From contig JAUSDK010000009.1 in assembly GCA_030650875.1 (NCBI GenBank), positions 1 to 57,805 of the forward strand: a DNA stretch of 57,805 nucleotides. Direction: 5' to 3'. Below, one piece after another: positions 17,501 to 25,516 of the stretch (position 1 is its first letter; each line of letters begins with the position of its first letter). The notes under the pieces are model-generated. The model worked only from the letters and a program-made list of their open reading frames with translations, searched no databases and was not told where the DNA came from. The position numbers and the translations under genes were made by a program. The stretch comes from Polaromonas sp. GTDB taxonomy: Bacteria > Pseudomonadota > Gammaproteobacteria > Burkholderiales > Burkholderiaceae_C.

Positions 17501-17527
17501 ATTGGGGCCTGTACCGCAAAGCACAAG
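17501..17527 (-). promoter_or_regulatory. Possible sigma-32 promoter of clpP
   Basis: On the minus strand CTTGTGC (17527-17521) and CCCCAAT (17507-17501) are separated by 13 bp. The -10 fits sigma-32 well, the -35 only in its CTTG half. The site lies 40 bp before the clpP ATG and also forms a hairpin (GGGGCTTGTGC with GGTACAGGCCCC), which may instead be a transcript end for tig. Confidence 0.35.
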
Positions 17528-17555
17528 CCCCAGTTTCAGGAGAGCCTGACGGCGA

Positions 17556-18866
17556 TCAGTTCTGACCCATCAGCTCGTCGAACGAAATGGCCTTTTCGGT
17601 GACTTTGGCCTTGCCCAGCACGAAATCGGTCACATTGTTCTCAATGACCACCCCTTCGACTTCGGCCATGCGGCTGTTGTCGCCCAGGTACCAGCGCACC
17701 ACATCCTGCGGCTTTTCGTAGCTGGCGGCCAGCTCTTCAATGTGGGCCTTGAGCTGCTCAGGCTTGGCCTGCAGTTCGTTGGCGCGCACCAATGCCGCCA
17801 CCACCAGACCCAGACGCACGCGCTTTTCAGCTTGCGGACGGAAAATGTCATCGGGAATCGGTGCCTTGTCAGCGTCCTTGATGCCGCGCTGCTTCAGGTC
17901 GGCACGGGCGCCTTCCACCAGGCGCTCCAGTTCAGCCTGCACGCTTGAATTGGGCAAGTCGAGCTCGGCATTGGCCACGAGCGCGTCCATGACGGCATTC
18001 TTGTTGCGGGCCAGCAAGCGGAATTTGACTTCACGCTCCAGGTTTTTCTTGATGTCTGCGCGCAGGCCTTCGACCGTTGAATCGGCAATGCCGAGCGACT
18101 TGGCCAGTGCTTCGTTGACTTCCGGCAGGTGGGCGGCTTCAATTTTCTTGACGGTCACCAGGAAGTCGGCTTGCTTGCCGGCCACGTCCTTGCCGTGGTA
18201 GTCCTCAGGAAAGCTCAGCGGAAAGGTCTTGCTTTCGCCGCTCTTCATGCCGCGCACGGCATCTTCAAATTCCTTGAGCATCTGGCCATCGCCCACGATG
18301 AACTGGAAATCTTCGGCTTTGCCGCCAGCGAAGGTTTCGCCGTCGATCTTGCCTTCAAAGTCGATGGTGGCACGGTCGCCGTCCTGTGCAGGCGCATCGG
18401 CGGCGCGCTGCGCGAACGTGCGGCGCTGCTTGCGCAAAATGTCGATGGTCTTGTCGATCGCGGCATCGCTGACTTCAGCGGTGACTTTTTCAACTTCGGC
18501 AGTGGCCAGATCAGCGATCTGAACTTCCGGATAGACCTCGAAAAGCGCGTCAAACGTCAACTCGCCTTCAGGTGCGCCTTCTTTTTCGCTGATGCGGGGC
18601 TGGCCGGCAACGCGCAGTTTGGCTTCATTGGCCGCCGAGGCAAAAGCCTCGCCAACCTTGTCGTTCATGACTTCGTAGTGCACGGAGTAACCATAACGCT
18701 GGGCCACGACGCTCATGGGCACCTTGCCGGGACGAAAACCGTCCATTTTTACCGTGCGTGCCAGCTTTTTCAGACGGGAATCAACTTCCGACTGAATGGT
18801 GTTGAGGGGCAGCGTCAGCGTCATTTTGCGCTCGAGCTTTTCAAGAGTTTCGACAGTCACAGCCAT
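17556..18866 (-). CDS. tig: Trigger factor (ribosome-associated chaperone and prolyl isomerase)
   Basis: A 436-aa chaperone that binds nascent chains at the ribosome exit. The N-terminal ribosome-binding domain carries the signature-like GFRPGKVPM at about residues 44-52 (E. coli GFRKGKVPM). An FKBP-type isomerase domain follows (GDRATIDFEGKIDGETFAGGKAEDF, about 160-185), then a helical C-terminal chaperone domain. The length matches the E. coli protein (432 aa). The ribosome site AGGAAACC is well placed. It is the first gene of the proteostasis run and lies just downstream of tRNA-Leu(TAG). Confidence 0.98.
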   Translation of the reverse strand: MAVTVETLEKLERKMTLTLPLNTIQSEVDSRLKKLARTVKMDGFRPGKVPMSVVAQRYGYSVHYEVMNDKVGEAFASAANEAKLRVAGQPRISEKEGAPEGELTFDALFEVYPEVQIADLATAEVEKVTAEVSDAAIDKTIDILRKQRRTFAQRAADAPAQDGDRATIDFEGKIDGETFAGGKAEDFQFIVGDGQMLKEFEDAVRGMKSGESKTFPLSFPEDYHGKDVAGKQADFLVTVKKIEAAHLPEVNEALAKSLGIADSTVEGLRADIKKNLEREVKFRLLARNKNAVMDALVANAELDLPNSSVQAELERLVEGARADLKQRGIKDADKAPIPDDIFRPQAEKRVRLGLVVAALVRANELQAKPEQLKAHIEELAASYEKPQDVVRWYLGDNSRMAEVEGVVIENNVTDFVLGKAKVTEKAISFDELMGQN

Positions 18867-18976
18867 GATGGTTTCCTAAAATCAAAAATATTCAAAGCAG
18901 GGCTTTCACCTGACATGCTGCAGTCAAGCAGCACTACCTGATGGCTTGGGCACGGTTGCCATTCAACCAACAGGGG

Positions 18977-19063
18977 TGGTGCGCGGGGCGGGACTCGAAC
19001 CCGCACAGTATTGCTACCGTCAGGACCTAAACCTGGTGCGTCTACCAATTTCGCCACCCGCGC
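18977..19063 (-). tRNA. tRNA-Leu(TAG)
   Basis: The reverse complement starts GCGCGGGTGGCG, has anticodon TAG in GTTTAGGTC, a long variable arm and a GGGTTCGAGTCCC T-arm, and ends CCCGCGC-A-CCA. It is 87 nt with encoded CCA. It lies about 110 bp upstream of tig on the same strand. Confidence 0.96.
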
Positions 19064-19181
19064 GCCTGAAAAAACGACGGGAATCCATATCTGTTCAGAA
19101 TTCCCGCTTGAAATCGGTCAACTTTTTATTTTAGCCTGTAACAGGGGCGATTTCCCCCGTGCGGTGTATCGCGGCGCGGAT

Positions 19182-22100
19182 TCACGCCGAAGCGGGTGCG
19201 CCAACCGCTTCCCTTTTCACACGGAACCAGGCGGCATACATGGCCGGCAGCGCCAGCAGGGTCAGCACCGTGGCCACAATCAGCCCGCCCATGATGGCCA
19301 CGGCCATCGGCCCCCAGAACACGCTGCGCGACAGCGGAATCATGGCCAGCACGGCGGCCGCGGCCGTCAGCACAATGGGCCGCAGACGCCGCACAGCAGA
19401 CTCGACAATCGCATCCCAGGCGGGTATGCCCTGGGCCCGGTCCTGCTCGATCTGGTCAATCAGGATCACCGAATTGCGCTGGATCATGCCCATGAGCGCA
19501 ATTACACCCAGCAGCGCGACAAAGCCAAACGGCCGGCCCAGCAGCAGCAGGGCTCCGGCCACGCCAGCAATGCCCAGCGGCCCGGTCAGAAACACCAGCA
19601 TGGCGCGGCTGAAGCTGTGCAGCTGCAGCATCAGCAGCGTGAAAGTCAAAAACAGCATGACGGGAATCCCGGCGGCAATGGAGGCCGAGCCCTTGCTGCT
19701 TTCCTCCACCGCGCCGGCCACGTCGATGCGGTAGCCGGCCATGCCGTTGGCGTGCCATTTGGCTTCCAGCGCCTTGAGCGTGGGAAGTAGTTGCTGCGTG
19801 ACGGTCGCGCCCTGCAGGCCTTCGGCAATATCGCCCTGCACCGTGATGGCGTAGTCGCGGTTCTCGCGCCACATCACGCCCGGCTCCCAGGCAAACACCG
19901 GCTTGGCAATCTGCGTGAGCGGAATCGACTGGCCCGACGCGGTTGGCAAATAGGCATTGCCGATATCGGTGATCGCGTTGCGTTCATCCAGCGGCTGGCG
20001 CAGCACGATGTCGATGAGTTTGTCGCCTTCGCGAAACTGGCCCACGGCCTGGCCGCTGAGCAGCGTGCGCGCGGCCTGCGCGATCGACTGGCTGGTCACG
20101 CCCAGCGCGCGTGCCTTGGACTGGTCAACTTCCAGCCGCATCACCTTGACCGACTCATTCCAGTTGTCGTTGACCCCGCGCATGCTGGCGTTTTCCCGCA
20201 TCACGGCCTTGACCTCATCGGCGCGCGCGCGCAGCGCCAGCGGGTCAATGCCCGCGACGCGAAACTGCACCGGATACGGCACCGGCGGCCCGTTGGGCAG
20301 CAGCTTGACGCGGCCGCGCACTTCGGGGAATTCGGTCGCCAGCAAGGCAGGCAGCTTGATGCGCAGCGATTCACGCACCTTCAAGTCCTTGGCCAGCACA
20401 ATCATTTGCGACACGTTGGTTTGCGGAAAGACCTGGTCCAGCGGCAGGTAAAAACGCGGCACGCCCGAGCCCAGCCAGGTGCTGACCGATGCCACGCCCG
20501 CCTCCTGCATCAGGCGCTGCTCGACGCGCTGGGCCGTCGCTTCATTGGCGGCAAACGAGGTGCCTTCGGGGAACCAGATATCGACCATAATCTCGGGCCG
20601 GCTGGAGTCCGGAAAGAACTGCTGCTGCACCCGGCCCATGCCCACGATGCCCAGCGCAAAAATCAGCACCGTGGCGCCAATCGTGAGCCAGCGGTACTCC
20701 ACGCACCAGTTCACCGCGCGGCGAAAGGTGTTGTAGAACGGGCTGTTGAACATCTCGTGCGGGTGGTCCTGGCCAGCCTGCACCTGCAGCACATGCGGCG
20801 GCACTTTAAGCAGCAAGGTGCCCAGGTAAGGCACAAAGTACACCGAAACAATCCAGCTCAGCACCAGCGCAATCACCGTGACGGCAAAAATGGCGTAGGT
20901 ATATTCGCCGGTCACCGACTTGGCCAGGCCGATGGGCAGGAACCCGGCTGCGGTGATCAGGGTGCCGGTTAGCATCGGCATGGCGGTGATCTCGTAGGCA
21001 AAGGTAGCGGCGCGCACCTTGTCGTAGCCTTCCTCCATCTTGCGCACCATCATTTCGACGGCAATGATGGCGTCGTCGACCAGCAGCCCGAGCGCAATGA
21101 TGAGCGAGCCCAGCGAAATCTTGTGCAGCCCGATGTTCAGGTACCACATGGCCAGAAAAGTCAGGCTCAGCACCAGCGGAATCGTGATACCCACGACCAG
21201 GCCGGGCCGGATGTCGATGTAATAACGCTTCCAGAGCGGCAGTTGCCCCGGCCCCTGGTGCGGCCGTTTGTGCAGGCCCAGGCTGATGAAGCTCACCGCC
21301 AGCACGATCAGCACCGCCTCGATCAGCACGCCGATAAACTCATTGACCGAACTTGCCACCGCCCTGGGCTGGTCCTGCATGTGCACCAGCTTGATGCCGG
21401 CGGGCAAGGTGCGGTCAAAACTGGCCGACAGTTTTTCCAGCGACTTGCCCAGCCGGATGATGTCCCCGCCCTTGGTCATGGCCACGCCCAGCGCAATCAC
21501 TTCCTTGCCCTGGTGGTGGACCTTGACCGACGGCGGATCGACATAACCGCGCTTGATGTCGGCAATGTCGCCCAGCCGAAGCTGGTTGCCCGAGCTGCCG
21601 CGAATCGGCATGGCGCGCAGTTGCTCCAAGGCCTCAAACTGGCCGGCCACGCGCACCTGCACCACGTCCAGCGGCGTCTGCACCGCGCCGGCCGACTCAA
21701 CCGCGTTTTGCTGGCCCAGTTGCGCCAGCACCTGGGACAGGTCCAACCCCAGCTTGGCCAGGCGCTTTTGCGACACTTCGATAAATACTTTTTCGTCCTG
21801 CACGCCAAACAGCTCCACCTTGCTGACGTCGGGCACGCGCAGCAGTTGCTGGCGCACGTCATCGGCAAAGGTCTTGAGTTCAGCGTAGTTGAAGCCATCG
21901 GACTCTAGCGCGTAGATCACGCCATAGACGTCGCCAAAGTCATCGTTGAAGAACGGCCCCTGCACGCCAGCCGGCAGCGTGCCGCGCATGTCGCCGATTT
22001 TCTTGCGCACCGAGTACCAGACATTGGGCACTTCGCTGGCTTTGGACGAATCCTTGATCTGGAAAATGATCTGCGACTCGCCGGGTTTGGAATAGCTGCG

Positions 22101-22397
22101 GATGCGGTCCGAATAAGGCACTTCCTGCAGCGTGCGCTCCAGCTTGTCGGTAACCTGCTCGGCCACCTGCTGCGCCGTGGCGCCCGGCCAGTAGGTGCGC
22201 ACCACCATGGCGCGGAAGGTGAACGGCGGGTCTTCGTCCTGGCCGAGTTGAAAATAAGCCGAAAAGCCCAGCACGATCAGCACCAGCAGCAAATAGCGGG
22301 TCAGCGCCGGATGCTCCAGCGCCCAGCGCGACAGGTTGAAACGCGCCGAAGGCGCGTCGCCCGGGCCGGAGGTCTTGTCTGTGGTCGGTTGCGTCAT
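19182..22397 (-). CDS. RND efflux permease (second pump; TriC-like)
   Basis: A 1071-aa inner-membrane RND transporter. The N-terminus (ALEHPALTRYLLLVLIVLGFSAYFQLGQDEDPPFTFRAMVV) and the permease core (LGLLVDDAIIAVEMMVRKMEEG, with the relay aspartates) are typical of the RND branch that includes TriC of Pseudomonas rather than AcrB. I chose the ATG at 22397 (MTQPTTDK), which gives a 7-bp gap from the adaptor's stop. Two-gene operon with the adaptor upstream; no outer-membrane channel gene is adjacent, so it probably shares one, perhaps the OprM-like protein at 4644-6098. The substrate is unknown; the TriC resemblance is from memory. Confidence 0.93.
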   Translation of the reverse strand: MTQPTTDKTSGPGDAPSARFNLSRWALEHPALTRYLLLVLIVLGFSAYFQLGQDEDPPFTFRAMVVRTYWPGATAQQVAEQVTDKLERTLQEVPYSDRIRSYSKPGESQIIFQIKDSSKASEVPNVWYSVRKKIGDMRGTLPAGVQGPFFNDDFGDVYGVIYALESDGFNYAELKTFADDVRQQLLRVPDVSKVELFGVQDEKVFIEVSQKRLAKLGLDLSQVLAQLGQQNAVESAGAVQTPLDVVQVRVAGQFEALEQLRAMPIRGSSGNQLRLGDIADIKRGYVDPPSVKVHHQGKEVIALGVAMTKGGDIIRLGKSLEKLSASFDRTLPAGIKLVHMQDQPRAVASSVNEFIGVLIEAVLIVLAVSFISLGLHKRPHQGPGQLPLWKRYYIDIRPGLVVGITIPLVLSLTFLAMWYLNIGLHKISLGSLIIALGLLVDDAIIAVEMMVRKMEEGYDKVRAATFAYEITAMPMLTGTLITAAGFLPIGLAKSVTGEYTYAIFAVTVIALVLSWIVSVYFVPYLGTLLLKVPPHVLQVQAGQDHPHEMFNSPFYNTFRRAVNWCVEYRWLTIGATVLIFALGIVGMGRVQQQFFPDSSRPEIMVDIWFPEGTSFAANEATAQRVEQRLMQEAGVASVSTWLGSGVPRFYLPLDQVFPQTNVSQMIVLAKDLKVRESLRIKLPALLATEFPEVRGRVKLLPNGPPVPYPVQFRVAGIDPLALRARADEVKAVMRENASMRGVNDNWNESVKVMRLEVDQSKARALGVTSQSIAQAARTLLSGQAVGQFREGDKLIDIVLRQPLDERNAITDIGNAYLPTASGQSIPLTQIAKPVFAWEPGVMWRENRDYAITVQGDIAEGLQGATVTQQLLPTLKALEAKWHANGMAGYRIDVAGAVEESSKGSASIAAGIPVMLFLTFTLLMLQLHSFSRAMLVFLTGPLGIAGVAGALLLLGRPFGFVALLGVIALMGMIQRNSVILIDQIEQDRAQGIPAWDAIVESAVRRLRPIVLTAAAAVLAMIPLSRSVFWGPMAVAIMGGLIVATVLTLLALPAMYAAWFRVKREAVGAPASA

Positions 22398-22404
22398 ACT
22401 GCGC

Positions 22405-23502
22405 TCACTTCGCGCTGGCGGCTGAAACTGCAGGCGCTTTTTGCTGATAAATCGTGACTTTCTGGCCGGGCGACAGCACATGCACCCCGGCACTGACCAC
22501 CAGCATCCCCGGCTGGAGGCCGGCAGCCACCACGACCTCGTTGCCGTCGGCAGTTGCGACCTGGATCACCTGGGAGCGCACCGTCATGTTCGCCTTGTCC
22601 AGCACCCACACGGCCGTGGCCTGGCCGTCCCGCCGCAATGCTGAAGTTGGCAGTTTGATGACAGGCGCACCCACCGCGCTGGATTCAGGCACCACATACA
22701 CCGAGGCCCCCAGCGCTGGCGGCACTTGGGCATCCATCGACACCTTGACCGGATAGGTGCGCGTGACCGGGTCGCTGCTGGCGGCCACCTCGCGTACCTT
22801 GCCGCGCAGTTCAGTGTCTTGCGCCCAGACGCGAATCCGGACCGGCGCGCCCACCTTCAGGCCCGCCACCTTGTCTTCAGGCACCGAAAAAAGCACGTCC
22901 CGCACCCCGTCAGCCGCGATACGCACCACCGGCGCGCCGGCCGCCACGACCTGGCCCGGCTCGGCGTCCACGGCCGTCACCACGCCCGAAACATCGGCCG
23001 TCAGCACCGCATAGCCGGCCTGGTTGCCCTGCACCGCGAGTTGCGCCTGCGCCTGCGCCAGTTGCGCCTGCGCCGCCTTCAGGGCCGCGTCGCGCCGCTC
23101 CAGTTCCGCGCCGCTGATGAAATTCTGGTCTTTCAGCGCCTGGTAGCGCTTGAAGTCGGCTGCGGCCAGGTTGCGGCTGGTAGTGGCCGCATTGACCTGA
23201 GCACGGGCAGCATCGGCTGCCAGACGGTAATCCTGCGGGTCCAGTTGCGCCAGCACCTGCCCTGCGCTGACATGCTGGCCCAGTTCAGCCTGCCGCTTGA
23301 TCAGTTTGCCGCCCACCCTGAATCCCAGCCGTGACTCGACCCGCGCCCGGACTTCACCGGCATATTCGTGGCTGGAGGCATAGGCACTGTTGCCCACCGT
23401 GATCACCTTCACGGCGCGAACCGGCTCCTCGGGCGGCGCGGGCCGTGAACATGCAGCCAGCAACAGGGCGACGCTCGCCAGGGACACAACGGTTTTTTTC
23501 AT
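22405..23502 (-). CDS. RND efflux periplasmic adaptor lipoprotein (second pump)
   Basis: A 365-aa membrane fusion protein with a lipoprotein signal (MKKTVVSLASVALLLAACS). Conserved segments are SHEYAGEVRARVESRLGFRVGGKLIKR and LGQHVSAGQVLAQLDPQDYRLA (lipoyl-like half), a helical hairpin at about residues 100-150, and GVVTAVDAEPGQVVAAGAPVVRIA. I chose the ATG at 23502 because the signal peptide begins there. It is the first gene of the pump operon. A palindrome of TetR-operator type at 23573-23594 lies about 70 bp upstream. Confidence 0.94.
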   Translation of the reverse strand: MKKTVVSLASVALLLAACSRPAPPEEPVRAVKVITVGNSAYASSHEYAGEVRARVESRLGFRVGGKLIKRQAELGQHVSAGQVLAQLDPQDYRLAADAARAQVNAATTSRNLAAADFKRYQALKDQNFISGAELERRDAALKAAQAQLAQAQAQLAVQGNQAGYAVLTADVSGVVTAVDAEPGQVVAAGAPVVRIAADGVRDVLFSVPEDKVAGLKVGAPVRIRVWAQDTELRGKVREVAASSDPVTRTYPVKVSMDAQVPPALGASVYVVPESSAVGAPVIKLPTSALRRDGQATAVWVLDKANMTVRSQVIQVATADGNEVVVAAGLQPGMLVVSAGVHVLSPGQKVTIYQQKAPAVSAASAK

Positions 23503-23572
23503 GATGAACGAAATGGAAAAGGGATTCAGGTGAACCCGGGCAAGAATCGGACAGGACAGCACCCGCGGTCAG

Positions 23573-23594
23573 TTACTGACTGATCGGTTAGTAA
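23573..23594. promoter_or_regulatory. Palindromic TetR-type operator, no regulator gene adjacent
   Basis: A 22-bp imperfect palindrome, TTACTGAC...GGTTAGTAA, matches its own reverse complement at 18 of 22 positions. It lies between the divergent second RND adaptor and hpnC. Sequences of this shape (TTACTNAC with spaced GTNAGTAA) are common TetR-family operators. No tetR gene lies beside it, so the regulator must be encoded elsewhere. Confidence 0.6.
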
Positions 23595-23636
23595 TTTATG
23601 AGAAATGTAATATCTTGTCAAGCGACAATCGACCGC

Positions 23637-24491
23637 ATGAATCCAGGCACCTCTTCGCACTCACCCAGCATGCAAGGCGTGAACCATTATGAGAATTTCC
23701 CGGTCGCATCCCTGCTGTGCCCGCCGCGCTTGCGCCCGGCCATCACAGCCATTTACTGGTTTGCCCGCACCGCCGACGACATGGCCGACGAAGGGGATGC
23801 CCTGCCGCAAACACGGCTGGACGACCTGGCCGCCTACCGCGCCGACCTGGTGGCGACCGCCAGCGGGCAGGCGCCCTCCCCGCGCTGGGCCGGCGTGTTC
23901 GAGCAGTTGGGCCCGGTGATCAGGCAATTCGACCTGCCAGTGCATCTGCTGGCCGATCTGCTCAGCGCCTTCGAGCAGGACGTGGTCAAGCAGCGCTATG
24001 CCAGCCAGGCCGAGTTGCTCGACTACTGCCGCCGCTCGGCCAACCCGGTCGGCCGGCTGCTGCTGCACCTGTACGGCGTGCAGGATGCCCGGTCGCTGCA
24101 GGAAAGTGACTGCATCTGCACCGCGCTGCAACTCATCAACTTCTGGCAGGACCTGAGCGTCGACATTCCGCGCGGGCGAATTTACCTGCCGGCTGATAGC
24201 TGGGCTCGGCACGGCGTGAACGAGGCGCAACTGCTGGAACTGCAAAGCACCAAAATTACTATAAATTTAATAGCTTCTCATGCCGACCAGGCCAGGGCCA
24301 TGATGCAAAAGGGCTTGAAACTGGTAAAAAAAGTGCCCGGGCGCGGCGGCTGGGAACTGCGGCTCGTGGTGCAAGGCGGCTTGCGCATCCTCGACAAGAT
24401 AGAGGCGCAGGGCTACAACACCCTGCAGCAACGGCCCAAGCTCGGCGCGTGGGATGTTGCGGTGATGGGATGGCGCGCGCTCTGGATGTGA
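23637..24491 (+). CDS. hpnC: Squalene synthase HpnC (hydroxysqualene-forming)
   Basis: In the HpnCDE route, HpnD makes presqualene diphosphate from two farnesyl diphosphates, HpnC turns it into hydroxysqualene, and HpnE reduces that to squalene. This 284-aa protein has the squalene/phytoene synthase fold with both Asp-rich motifs: TADDMADEGD (about residues 44-53) and FWQDLSVDIPRGRIYLP (about 170-186). I chose the ATG at 23637; an ATG at 23670 (MQGVNHYENFP, directly before the conserved part) is also possible. An AT-rich repeat motif lies in frame at 24265-24278 and codes for INLIAS between two conserved helices. It is the first gene of hpnCDE. Confidence 0.93.
   Translation: MNPGTSSHSPSMQGVNHYENFPVASLLCPPRLRPAITAIYWFARTADDMADEGDALPQTRLDDLAAYRADLVATASGQAPSPRWAGVFEQLGPVIRQFDLPVHLLADLLSAFEQDVVKQRYASQAELLDYCRRSANPVGRLLLHLYGVQDARSLQESDCICTALQLINFWQDLSVDIPRGRIYLPADSWARHGVNEAQLLELQSTKITINLIASHADQARAMMQKGLKLVKKVPGRGGWELRLVVQGGLRILDKIEAQGYNTLQQRPKLGAWDVAVMGWRALWM
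24265..24278 (+). repeat. Short AT-rich repeat motif, copy inside hpnC
   Basis: ATTTAATAGCTTCT, identical to 4579-4592. It lies in frame in hpnC within the locally AT-rich stretch aattactataaatttaatag, coding for KITINLIAS. The composition differs sharply from the rest of the gene, which suggests a small inserted element that kept the reading frame. Confidence 0.5.
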
Positions 24492-24549
24492 GGCCGCCCG
24501 CGGCTTCAGAATTGAAAAAATAGCCATTTCTGCCTGCGACAATCCCCGC

Positions 24550-25392
24550 ATGACGCCCGAGAACTATGTCCAGCAAAAAGCCGCCGCCTCCGGCAGCAGT
24601 TTCTATTACGCCTTCCTGTTTTTACCCAAGGAACGGCGCGCCGCCATCACTGCGTTTTACGCGTTCTGCCGCGAAATTGACGATGTCGTCGATGAAGTGC
24701 TGGACCCCAGCGTGGCGCACAGCAAGCTGGCTTGGTGGCAGGGTGAAGTCACCCAATCCTTTGCAGGCACGCCCACGCATCCGGTGATGAAGGCCTTGAT
24801 GCCGCTGGCTGCCACCTACCGCATTGAGGCGCGCCACTTGCAGGCGGTGATTGAAGGCTGCCAGATGGACCTGGCGCAAAACCGCTACCTTGATTTTCCG
24901 GGACTCACGCAGTACTGCCACCTGGTGGCGGGCATTGTGGGCGAAGTGGCGGCGCGCATCTTTGGCCAGACCGATGACGCCACCACCGCCTACGCCCACA
25001 AGCTGGGCCTGGCCTTTCAGCTCACCAACATCATCCGCGACGTGGGCGAAGACGCGATGCGCGGCCGCATCTACCTGCCCGTCAATGAACTGCAGCAGTT
25101 TGACGTGAAGTCGCACGAGATCTTGAAGCGCCAATATTCCGAGCGCTTCACCGCTCTGATGAAGTTCCAGACCGAGCGCGCGCTCAGCATCTATGACGAA
25201 GCGATGGCGCTGCTGCCAGACGCCGACCGCCGCGCCCAAAAGCCCGGACTGATGATGGCCAGCATCTACCGCACGCTGCTGCGCGAAATTGCCGACGACG
25301 GCTACCAGGTGCTGCACCAGCGCGTCAGCCTGACGCCGCTGCGCAAGTTCTGGCTGGCCTGGAAAACCCAGGCCTTTGGCCGCGTGGTATGA
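24550..25392 (+). CDS. hpnD: Presqualene diphosphate synthase HpnD
   Basis: A 280-aa prenyl-condensing enzyme that joins two farnesyl diphosphates to presqualene diphosphate. Both Mg-binding Asp-rich motifs are intact: FCREIDDVVDEV (about residues 39-50) and NIIRDVGEDAMRGRIYLP (about 160-177). The start ATG at 24550 directly precedes the conserved opening YVQQKAAASGSSFYYAFLFLP. It lies 58 bp after hpnC and before hpnE, in one transcription direction. No squalene-hopene cyclase gene is in the window, so whether the end product is hopanoid or another triterpene cannot be told here. Confidence 0.95.
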   Translation: MTPENYVQQKAAASGSSFYYAFLFLPKERRAAITAFYAFCREIDDVVDEVLDPSVAHSKLAWWQGEVTQSFAGTPTHPVMKALMPLAATYRIEARHLQAVIEGCQMDLAQNRYLDFPGLTQYCHLVAGIVGEVAARIFGQTDDATTAYAHKLGLAFQLTNIIRDVGEDAMRGRIYLPVNELQQFDVKSHEILKRQYSERFTALMKFQTERALSIYDEAMALLPDADRRAQKPGLMMASIYRTLLREIADDGYQVLHQRVSLTPLRKFWLAWKTQAFGRVV

Positions 25393-25484
25393 CCCCCACG
25401 CTTTTCACTGCGTGTAATGCGCTGCCCCCCAAGGGGGCCGCTGCGCCTGCGGTCTGGCAAAGCCAGTCCCGCGGCCCTTGCTGG
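25392..25484 (-). repeat. Dispersed GC-rich intergenic repeat, copy 3 (inverted)
   Basis: The reverse complement carries the CCGCGGGACTGGCTTTGCCAG core, CGCAGCGGCCCCCTTGGGGGGC, and a CGCAGTGAAAAGCGTGGGGG end, matching copies 1 and 2. It sits between hpnD and hpnE and may place a hairpin in the hpnCDE transcript. Confidence 0.75.
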
Positions 25485-25516
25485 CATGGAGCGCCTCGGG
25501 CCAGGCATTTGGGCAC

